A stretch of DNA of 35,982 nucleotides, taken from an uncultured Clostridium sp. GTDB lineage: Bacteria > Bacillota_I > Bacilli_A > Acholeplasmatales > Anaeroplasmataceae. Location: the NCBI GenBank assembly GCA_946538835.1, contig CAMNGZ010000005.1, forward strand, positions 1 to 35,982, given 5' to 3'. Below the pieces are notes generated by a model. The model made no database searches. It saw only the letters and a list, made by a program, of their open reading frames with translations, and had not been told where the DNA came from. Shown here one piece after another: positions 1-11,000 of this stretch. The position numbers were made by a program, and so were the translations under genes. The stretch's first letter is position 1. Each line of letters opens with the position of its first letter.

Positions 1-5
1 TAATT

Positions 6-1607
6 TTATTTAATTGTATATACTAGTTCAAAACGTCCTTCAACTAGTTTATATTCAGGTGTAAACTTATGTGTTTCAATTAAAGAAACAAGGTTTGTAT
101 TTCCACAATCTTTAAAATCAAGAATGATTTGTTTGTTTTCTAAATCTACGCTTAAATATTTTAAATCAACATTATCTTTAACAAATTTTAATATAGTATC
201 ATATTTAGTTTCTGAAACTTTTAAATCTCCAATAGTAATTTCATCAATATTTGTAACAAGCTTGCCTTCACCACTGACCTTATTTAGTTTAATACTAACT
301 TCAGTCTCTTTAGAATTAACATCAAGTAATATTACAATATAAAGATAATTATCATGAATTTTAGTGTTAATATCCTCAACAACAAGGTATGAATATGCAT
401 CCGCATTAAGATTTAATACTGCACTAGATAAACCTACACACTTATTCTTTTCAATTTCATGATTAATTGTCTCTTCATGTACTTGAAGTGTGAATTCTCT
501 ATTAGTTAAATATTCCATAGCCCTAACGAAATCAATATCAAATGTTACATGATCATCACTTCTTGAAATAACACCAGGATATGATTCAACATTAGCTGAT
601 GTGATACCAATACTTGAGAAATCAATTTTCTTAACAACAGCTTTATCATTTTCATTAAGCATTTCATAACCATTTACTAAATAATTAAATACTATAGATG
701 CGTTATCATTATTCACGACTTTAGAATTTACTAATGTTTGCATATTAGCTTTTACACTAACTAAAGATGATTCAATTGAATCTGTAGGATTTGTTGAAAT
801 TGCTTTAGACACATCAGCGCTTAAGCCGATGTTTGTTTTTGTAAATGAATAGCCAATTTTCTTTTGACTATTTAATGTATCAAATAAGACAGAAAATAAT
901 TCATTTGAATTAATAGAACTAGTTAACTTATTTAAAATGTCCCTAGAAGGAATTTTAATATCAAAACCAGTTTTATCAATATTGCATTTTACATTTAAAT
1001 CTAGATTTTTAAACATATTTTCAAAGCTAGATTCATCGATATTAGGTAAAACAAAGTTCTTAATAATAAAGTTGTTTGTATCTAGTTTACCAACATTTAT
1101 CTTGTTGATTTTCATATCAACAACATCTGTTGTTTCAATATATTTGATTGTACAAGATGCATATACACAAGATTTAATCATTAAGAATTCACAAGGCATA
1201 TAAATAGTGTAGTTAGTATCACTATCATAAGTCATATAAATATTCTTTACTTTAAGTTTACCAAGATTAATTTTTCCACTTGCAGCATGAAGTAAATAAT
1301 TCATATTATCTTCACTTAATGCGATATCCATCTCGTTAGATGTACTAGTCTTTAAGCTTTCTAAAGAATCATATAAGACATTTTGAGTAACTTGACTAGT
1401 TGGCTTATCTTCCTTAGCAATCTGCTGAACACGTTCACTACCATTGAAATTCTCACTAGTTGAAATATTCACTCCGACATATATTACAAGTGCAATTGCA
1501 AGAATTAACGCTAAAAAAACTAATCCAATTATAATCCTGAAAAAAGTTCTAATAGGATGTCTTTTTTTACGCTTTTTATTATTTTCTAAATTCTCATTAT
1601 TATCCAT
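6..1607 (-). CDS. Membrane-anchored extracytoplasmic protein, internally duplicated, unknown function
   Basis: This 533-residue protein starts with a basic, Lys/Arg-rich cytoplasmic tail (residues 1-22) and one membrane helix at about 23-48. The rest should lie outside the cell. The exported part seems to hold two related halves (about 90-215 and 365-515). Each has alternating beta strands and a stretch of the type 'kin.i.iG.L' followed by a conserved Phe/Asp-rich turn. The layout loosely recalls the DUF2140/YpmS kind of single-helix protein, but I cannot assign a family with certainty. A GGGAG ribosome site lies 9 bases before the ATG and supports the start. The gene has its own extended -10 promoter and lies after the terminator of the giant surface-protein operon, so it is probably a separate unit. 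No catalytic motif was seen. Confidence 0.8.
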   Translation of the reverse strand: MDNNENLENNKKRKKRHPIRTFFRIIIGLVFLALILAIALVIYVGVNISTSENFNGSERVQQIAKEDKPTSQVTQNVLYDSLESLKTSTSNEMDIALSEDNMNYLLHAASGKINLGKLKVKNIYMTYDSDTNYTIYMPCEFLMIKSCVYASCTIKYIETTDVVDMKINKINVGKLDTNNFIIKNFVLPNIDESSFENMFKNLDLNVKCNIDKTGFDIKIPSRDILNKLTSSINSNELFSVLFDTLNSQKKIGYSFTKTNIGLSADVSKAISTNPTDSIESSLVSVKANMQTLVNSKVVNNDNASIVFNYLVNGYEMLNENDKAVVKKIDFSSIGITSANVESYPGVISRSDDHVTFDIDFVRAMEYLTNREFTLQVHEETINHEIEKNKCVGLSSAVLNLNADAYSYLVVEDINTKIHDNYLYIVILLDVNSKETEVSIKLNKVSGEGKLVTNIDEITIGDLKVSETKYDTILKFVKDNVDLKYLSVDLENKQIILDFKDCGNTNLVSLIETHKFTPEYKLVEGRFELVYTIK

Positions 1608-1627
1608 TTAAATCAACTCCCAAATTG

Positions 1628-1636
1628 ATTATAACA
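1628..1636 (-). promoter_or_regulatory. Extended -10 promoter of the 533-residue membrane protein gene
   Basis: On the minus strand the sequence reads TGTTATAAT, a perfect extended -10 (TGnTATAAT). No good -35 is present. The predicted start of transcription falls at about 1621, on the first base of the GGGAG ribosome site, so the leader would be only about 14 bases. Confidence 0.55.
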
Positions 1637-1722
1637 CGATTTTTTTTAAACTTTATCTGTTTTCACATAAGCTTCATAACTATTAAGAAATTATGAATGA
1701 ACTTAAAAATTTTTATTCATTT

Positions 1723-1753
1723 AAAAAGCAATCCTAATAGTTATTAGAATTGC
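1723..1753 (-). terminator. Rho-independent terminator after the 106-residue membrane protein gene
   Basis: A 10-bp stem (1728-1737 with 1744-1753, one G-U pair) with a 6-base loop is followed on the minus strand by five T. It begins 7 bases after the stop codon and closes the giant surface-protein operon. Confidence 0.7.
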
Positions 1754-1760
1754 CATAATT

Positions 1761-2081
1761 TTATTTAATTAAATAAGCTTTTTTAGCTTTATTATACTTG
1801 ATAACATAAAGAATCTCAGTAATTCCTAACAACAAAATAGTCAAAAGGAATAAATAATCATAAACATTGATGATGACATTTTTAACAATTACTGCTGCTA
1901 CTATTATAGTTATAACCTCATATAAGCTAGCTAATATGATAGCTGACTTAGATAAATGAGGAGCCTCATCCTTATTCTTTAATGTAATATTAAGATGGAT
2001 AAAATAAATGAATAGAGCCATACAAGATAAGCTTATCACTGCTGCAATGTAGAAAAAATTATTTTCTAAAGTATTAATCAT
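1761..2081 (-). CDS. Small three-helix membrane protein coupled to the giant surface protein
   Basis: This 106-residue protein has three clear hydrophobic helices at about 9-30, 45-66 and 74-95, with short Lys-rich loops and a Lys-rich C-terminus. I do not recognise the family. Its ATG lies inside the end of the 3365-residue surface-protein gene: the two share ATGATTAA, an 8-base overlap, which implies translational coupling. A strong terminator follows 7 bases after its stop codon. The context suggests a partner of the giant protein, perhaps in membrane insertion, stability or anchoring. That role is inferred from gene order only. The helices could equally make it an unrelated small integral membrane protein. 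Confidence 0.75.
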   Translation of the reverse strand: MINTLENNFFYIAAVISLSCMALFIYFIHLNITLKNKDEAPHLSKSAIILASLYEVITIIVAAVIVKNVIINVYDYLFLLTILLLGITEILYVIKYNKAKKAYLIK

Positions 2082-5000
2082 TCTTCTTACCTCTCTTTAC
2101 AATAATAAATAAAACCACAATTAAACCAGTTAATGCGACAACTGATGCATACACAATTGTGTATGTAATATTAGGGTTGCTATATTTGAATGTAATATCA
2201 GATTCATAACCATTTGTACCCTTAATAATAAGCCTATGTGTACCGTTTTTAACAACAGTATCTTCGTTAATCTTTACACCATCAAGTGTCAAATCCGCAT
2301 TGATATTATCAATGATAATCTTATTATAATAATTACCTTCGTTTTCTACAGGAACATAAGCATCAACTGTAAAATTCTTTGTGTAAACATAACCATTTAA
2401 ACCAGTTATCTTAATAATGTGATTACCAACGATATCATAATTATTACCATTAGTATAAGTTACATTATCAATCTCAACAGACTCATAACTATTAAGAATG
2501 TCAAATGAGGCGTTAAAATGATTTTTTTCTAATGTATTTTCATATACAAAATCAGGAGTAATCACAAAATGAATTTCTTCATTATATCCAGCTTCACCAA
2601 TAATAGTTACTGTATGATTACCAATAGTTTTGACTAATGAGTCATCATATAGTGCACCATCTAGATAAATAGTCGCATTAGGAATTGTGACATGTAATTG
2701 ATGGAATGAATCATTATCTTTAAATGTTGCAAGATAATCATTTCTAAACACATATTTGTTGTAATAACTATTAGTACCAAATACTTCTAATGTATAATTA
2801 CCAACATTAGAAATCTTGGTGTTAGAAATGTAATCACTACCATTTAGACGTAATTTAGCATGTGGTACATTGATAAATAATGTCTCGTTCTTATAAACAG
2901 CATTATTTTCAATTCCCATCACAATTTCACTAACAGTAATATCAAATACCTCACTAGCATTTAAACCTTCAAATTTAATTGAGTGGTTTCCTACTGTATT
3001 TAACAAATAATTATTATTTACTTCTTCGCCATCAACATAGATATTAGCGTTAGCATTAATTCTAACTTGTTCATTATATTTAGCATTATCAAAGATATTA
3101 GTATCAAGTTCAATATATACAAAATAATCATGTGAATAATTAACTCCACTAATTGTGATCTTATGATAACCATAATAATCAATTAGTGTATTACTATATT
3201 TGTTGCCATCTAAATATAATTTATAATCAAGATCTTTATTGAATATAGCAACTACCTTATCATTAACTTTATAGCTGTTAATTTTAGCATCTGTTAAAGA
3301 ATCATATAATTTAGTACCTTGGCTAGTTTCATTAATATTAACCAAGTAAGTCTTTACTACATTATTGTAATCTATAGTTTTAACAATATTATTACCAATA
3401 GTATTAATCGTTAATGGTAAATTAACTAATGAGTCATTCAAATAAATTTCTTTATAACCTAGATTACTTGATTCACTTAATACACATGATGCTGTCTTAT
3501 TACTGATTGATTCAATTTGTTGATCATCAAGTAATAAATCACTTCTCAATTCAAATTTATAACTAGATTTATAACCATTTACACCATAAATATCTAATTC
3601 ATATTTACCTTTAGTATTTAATTCACTAAAGTCATAATCTTCACCATTCAATGTAGCACGACTAATTTTAGATGATGTTAATGGAGTGATTGAAGAAGTT
3701 GAATCACTAACATTATTTACTACTTCTTTAACAACAATATTATAAATAACCTCTTCATTACTATTACCAATAAACTTAACCATGTGATTACCAATAGTAT
3801 CTAAATCGGACATATTGTTATCAATAATTACTCTAGCATTAGATTCAAATTCACACTTATTTTTATAACTAGCACCATTTTTTAAATCTGTCACTAAGTT
3901 AATATCAAAATAATATGTATTATTGTAATCAACACCACTTATAACAATTTTGTGTAATCCAAATGAATTTACTAAATCATTTTTAAAATATGGATTATCA
4001 TCAAGTGTTAATGAATATTTTAAAGTATCTCCAAATGTTACTTTGTTGAAATCTAATGAATTTAGATAAGCCTTAGATTTTGAATCATAGATAGTATCTG
4101 AAGGTGTTTCAAGAATAGTTACTTTAATATTCTCTCTGTAATCACCTTCACCAATTAATGTAATAATATTATTACCAATTGTATCAATAAAGTTTGTAGT
4201 AGTTTTATTTCCGTTAACTAAAACATCACCTAAAATTACATCATTTGAATTCTTGAATGTGACAATATTATTATAAGAATCCTTTAATTCATCTGAATTA
4301 AATAAAAGACTTGATTCAATCACAAAATCATAACTCTTAACATAATTACCTAAACCCTGAATTTCAAAATGATATCTACCAATTTTATAGATAGTTTCAT
4401 AATTATATTCTTCGCCATTTAAATATGTCTTAGCTTCAAGTGAATTATTGATAAATTTAGGACTAACTTGAGTGTTGTATTTTTGACTAGCTACATCACT
4501 TACATTAGCTTCAATAACGAAATTATATGGTGCTGATACATAATCATTTGTACCAATTACATTTAATGTGAAATTACCAACTTTATTAATTGTATCACCA
4601 CTAGAAATTACAAATTCATCAGCTTGTCCTTTGTTTATTACAAGGCTCTTAGCATCAGGAACTACAATAGTTCTTTGTGAATCATAAGTTCCATTATTTG
4701 AAATGCCTGAAACATTTTCAAAAATTGTGAATGTGTAATACTTGTCATCCTTAACATTTTCAAGTCCATGAACAAATAATGTGTGGGTACCAACAACACT
4801 ATATTCATCCCCAGAATTATACTTGATTCCGTCGATAAACATTTCAACACCACTAGCTTTGATTACAGCTTTAGTTTGATATTCTTCAGATATACCTTCA
4901 ATCAAATAATTAATTGTAAAATTATATATTTTCTTGTAGTCATTAACACCAATAACTGTGATTTCATAATCACCAACTGTATCAAATAATCCAAGCTCCT

Positions 5001-8000
5001 TTGATTCTCCATTTACTAGAACATCTTTAGCCACACCATTTAATGATAATCTGACTGACGAATCGAAAGATTCCTTGAAATTATTAATTGAACCATCTAC
5101 AGTTATTACAAATTCATATGTAGATTCATTATCAAATGATTTTAATAGACACTTATTGTTACCAATTGTGTTTACAATTTCATTTAAAGAAACCTCATTT
5201 TCATTTACAAATAATCTACCATTCGCTTTAGTAAATATTAATAAATTAAGATTATCAAATTTATATTCAACATTTTCTTCAATGAAACAATAATAATCAT
5301 TTTGATAGTCAACGCCTTTAATGCTGATTTTGTGGTATCCGAATGCTTCTACAACTTGATTATTGTATAATACATCATCTAAATAAATGTCATACAACAA
5401 GTCTTGATTAAAGGTTGGAATATTACTTGAAATACTAAACTTATTTTCAAAAGCGCTAGCCTTAGTAGTGAATAGAGGCATTGAGTCTTTGTTTATAGTT
5501 TCTGTAATAAGAACTTCTTCTACATGTTCATTTAAATTTACATCTGTAAATACTACTTTATTATTACCTACAGTATTAACTTGATATGGTAATTCTACAG
5601 ATGTACCATTTACTGAAACATCAAGGAATTTTAAAGTATTTGAAGTCAAAGATATTGTAACAATATCACTTGCATTATTTAAAACATTAATATCGCTGGT
5701 TAAACTAAATTTATATTCAGAAGATACATAATCATTTTCACCATAAATTTGAAGTGTGTATTGACCAACAAGTGATACTATTGTACCAACAGTATAATCT
5801 TCACCATTCAATTTAGCACCTGTGATATTACCATAAATTAGAGGAATAAATTCTTCATTAGAATCAGTGACTAAAACATTTTCTTTAACAACGACATTTA
5901 AATCCACTTCTTCACCATCAAAGCTAATCAATGATACCATATGATTACCGACTTTGTTGATAATTTTAGACTCTTGCAAGTCAACATAAGTTTCTTTAGC
6001 ATTAGTTTCAATTTCTTTATTTAGAATATAAATATCATTATCTTCTACATTCTTTAACAAATTAATATGTAGATAATAAGTTGTCTTATAATTAGCACCA
6101 ACTACTGTTATTTCATGTGTTCCCCAAACAGTGATTGAATCATTCTTTGTGTAGGAATTACCATCTAGCAATAGAGTGTATACTAAATCATCACCACAAG
6201 TGACACTCGCTTTATCTACACTATATTCTATAGCTTTAGCTTTAGAATCATATGCTCCATTAATTGTTTCTAAAATATCAATTGTATAATTTGTAATATT
6301 ACCATTTGCATCTTTTGATACTAACTTGTTATTTCCAATTGTATTTACCTTAAATGGTAATTCAATATTTTTACCATTTAATAAAAGTGAATCAAATACT
6401 AAATCCGAATCATATTCAATTGTAACAGCCTTATCAGATGTAGAATTTACATTCTTAATTTCACCAAGCAAATCAAAAGTGTAAATGTTTGAATAATTCT
6501 TTCCACTTACTTTCAAAGTATAAGAACCAATCTTATTAACCTTATCGCCACTATTAAAAGACTTACCATTTAATTCAATTTCAATACCATTACCATTTAC
6601 TACAGGAGAAATAGAACTTGTATAAATTTTACCATTTTCAAAATTAGAAATAGTTTCACGAACTAATACATTCTTAGTTATTTCTTCACCAAATCCCTTG
6701 AATGTAACCTTATGATTACCAATTGTATCAATTAAAGAATCACTATTTATTCCATCTACTAATACACTACTAGCATTTGATTTGAAAGAAGCATGAAGTA
6801 AATACTCATTGTCTAAGTCATCTACTAATTCAACATATGCATAATATGGCTTAGATTCATAATCATGACCTTTTACTACAATTTCATGGTAACCATAAGT
6901 ATTGATTAAATCTTTTTGATTATATGTCTTACCATCAACAAGCACTTGATACACAAGATTATCTTGGAATTTAGCAACAACTTCATCAATAGTATAAGAA
7001 TTAGCTTTAGCTTTTTCTTTTGATAGATATAGTGTGGAACCTGTTGTCTCTTCTAAAATAATGATCTCATATGAATCGATTACCCCATTCTTGTTGTAAG
7101 CTTTTAAGATATGTTTACCAATTTCATTTAATTCATAGTTGTCAATTTCAATCTCTTTATCATCTAATTCATATTTAACATATGATAAATTTCCATATTG
7201 ACTTAACGAAACATTAGTTTTCTTTTCAACCTTAGAATCAAGATTATTCATATTATCTTGAATTGGGCTCTTTAATGTAAATGAATAAGTATTCTTATAA
7301 CCATTTTCACCATTTATTATTAATGTATAAGTACCAATTTGATCAATTGTTTCACCATTATAAGCACTTGTAACTGTTTTTGATTGAGTTTCATAGCTTA
7401 ATAAGGCATTTGCTACCTTTCCTTTTATTACAGGAGTAATAGCCATATCACTAGATGTAGCATTAAGTACTTCTTCTTGAATCACAACGTTCTTACTAAT
7501 CTTTTTATTACCAACACCATTGAATGTTACTATGTATTTACCAACATTATTTAAAGTATTATCGCTAGAATTAATAACGGTTGATAAAGCGTTAGATTTT
7601 ACTTCATATGATAATGAATATGCAGTATCATCTAGGTTGTCAATCAAATTTATCATGAAATAATAAACATTTTGATAATCGATACCTTTTATTACAACCT
7701 TATGCATACCATATGTTGTGATATTTTTGGCATTAGCATCATCTTCATTTAATTCTAGTGTATATATTAATTCATTTCCAAAATCAAATGATAAAGAGTC
7801 TACACTATTAGCTAAAGCTTCATTTTCAGTCTTATAAATAGGGTTACCACTATTAGTTTCTTTAATAAAGATAGTATATGTTTCTTTTAAATTATTACCT
7901 ATTAAAACTAATGTATTCTTACCAAGAGTATTAAATTTAGTATTCAATACGTATTCTTTACCATTTAGTGTGCTAGAAAGAACATTCACTTTAGTAGTAT

Positions 8001-11000
8001 TAGCTTTAACACTAGTTGTATATTCATTTTTGATTGTATCATCATTAAATAAGACATCGCTTGAAATAGTGATTACATACTTAGTCAAATTACCAAAATA
8101 ATCTTCAAGAACTAGATTATATAAACCCAATGTATCCAAAGTAGGTAATGTTTCAATATTTACATCATCTAATTTTATACTCTTGTAATTTGACATATAT
8201 TTCTTAGTCAAAGAAATAGTATCAGAAATTTTTAATCCACTAGTAAGGATTTGATTATTATTTCCAGCAGTATAATCAATTTCATTTTCAATATCAAAAC
8301 GATACACATTAGTATAATCATTGTTACCATAAACAATTACTACATATGAACCAACAATATCAAAAGAACTATTTGATTTTATTTCAGTTTCAGCACTGTC
8401 TAACTTGTTCTCAGATAAACTCAACTTATTCATCTTTTCACAAGTGATGACTATTTTTTGATTATATGTCTTTTCTGGGCTAACACCATTTATCTTAAGA
8501 TTATCTTTAAGTCTGAACATATAAGTGGCTTCATATTTATTAGTACCACTTACGACTAACTTATAATTACCAATTTCGTCAACTAATACACTAGTCTCTA
8601 AAGAGTCAGCATTAAAATTAGTTGAAACACTAGCTTTACCATACATGATAATTGAAACGCTCTTAACCAAATCAATTTCATAAGTATAATCATCAAGTGA
8701 CAATGATGGTGTATCAAGTGTAGAATTCGCTTTAACTGAGTTAAAGAAAACTTCTTCTTTTACAACAAATTTTAATTCCTTAATATATTTATTACTACCA
8801 CGAACAAATAAGCTATGGTTACCAACTAAATCAATATTTTTTAAATAATAATTAGTTTCTTTATCTAAATCTAGTGTAGATAATGCAGTTTCATTAGAAG
8901 TCTTAAATGTAACATTATTTAGATATGTATATTTATTTGAATAATCAAGTAAAGTAGATGTTGCATCTGATTCATTGACTAATACATTAGTATTGATAAC
9001 TAAAGTGATTACATAATCAAGGTCATCTAGGTGTACTGTGATGTAGTGGTTACCTACTTCATCGTATAAGACACCTTGGCTAAACTCTTTACTATTCTTA
9101 TCCATGTCAAAATCATTATATGAAATACCATTACCATCTTTAAATGTGATAGTGGCATTATCAAGGCATACTAGTGATTGGGAATCAGTCTTAGTGCCAT
9201 TTAATGTAACAACTGGTTTAATGTAGAAATAAATAACTGTATTAGTAGATTCAGTAGTAGTTTCTAAACCATTTAGATTAAATGTAAATGTGAAATAATG
9301 CTTACCTACTGTTTTAATTTCTTGATTATCTTTATATATTTCAGTAATTCTATTTGTATTGTTATCAGTTAATGGGAATGTTAAATTAACTGAAACACCA
9401 TACATATTAAATTCAAATGAGTGACCATTAAAATAAACCGCTGCAATATTAATTACTTTACTGTCAATGATAATGTAGTTGATTATTTTTTCATATCCAC
9501 CACGAGCATTTATCTTTAATTGATATGTTCCGCTTCCAAGTTTAAGACCTTTTAGTTCTTCAACACCATTTATAGTTTTTAGATTAGAAACATCTTTACC
9601 AGTTTCACTAGTTAATTCAAATGATAAATCAGTAATGTTAAATGTGTAATAATCAAATATTGATTGATTACCAATATATGCCTTGGCATTTTCCACATTT
9701 AACTTAGGTGAAATAATAAAATCAATTGTTTCATCATCTAAAAGTAATTGATATTTACCAATAACATCTAGTCTATAACCAGATTTAAAATCTTCTACAT
9801 TTATAACATTATCATTATAAACATAAGTTAGACTTGCTGTCTCATAGCCTGCAAATAAGATTATTTTTGAATCAAAGAATTCATCACCATCTTTAATGTT
9901 GACACCCTTTTTAATTTCAAAATTATAAGTAACTTTATATGTACCTTTTTCACTATCAAAAGTTTCATTTCTTAAATTTTTACTGTTTTGATATCCTTTA
10001 TAATAAATATTTAATTCATATTTTCCGGCTTTAGAAATTGTTTGTCCACTAATGTATTCTGCAGTTTCAGTGCCATTCGAAATAGTCATGTAGTTACCAC
10101 AAACTGCAGGAATTACACCATGATCAAATATTTGATTAGTTTCTGTAACATTTAATTCTTCTGGTAAAACATAGAATTCGATAGTCTTAACTAATTCATT
10201 TGATTCATTATAGATTTCAAATTTATAGTCGCCCGCTTCTTTAACCTCTTGACCAAGTTCATATGCTTCTTTATTTAATTTAAATTTACCACCAGAAACT
10301 ACAGGTAGAACTGAACCAATATATTCTTTCTTATCAACTAAATTACATAAAGGAGTTATATAGAAATTTATTGTAACTTGGTAATTAGATTCACCAAATA
10401 AAGTTAAACTATTATTACCAGGATTGTATGTTTCAAATCCAGAATAGATTTTATGATTATTTAATATAGCATTAGCAGCATTACCAGTCCATGATAATGT
10501 AGTATGTTGAGTTTTATTGACGCTATTAAATTTATTAATAACTGTTTCACCATCTATTTTTTTTGAATAAGTGACAGGAATATTATCTGAAACATTTACT
10601 TTAGTTGTATCAATGTAAATAGTTGGGTTAATTGTAAAAGTATAGCTTGTAACCAGTTTATCATCTAATCCATATACTTCTAGTGTGTAGTCACCAAATG
10701 AGTCAATAGTTTCTCCTGATGCAAATTCCTTACCATTTAATTTAACATTTAAGTTTGATAAACTTTCAAATGTAATTTTAGGAGCATCTAGAGTTTCATA
10801 TTGAGTACCACTTACTAAACCTTCTATATCAAATACATTTAAGTTATATGTTTTAACAATACCATTATCTAAAGTAACTACTAATGTATTTAAACCTTTC
10901 TTAGTAAGACTAAATCCGGTAGTTACTTCTTCACCATTAAGTAAAGCACTACCTTCGAAATCAATAATGTCCCCTAATAAATAAATATCATTATTAACTA

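Noticed and set aside
2074-2200. LPXTG sortase anchor at the end of the giant protein
   Set aside because: No LPxTG-like motif is found before the C-terminal helix; the protein ends in a helix plus a short basic tail.
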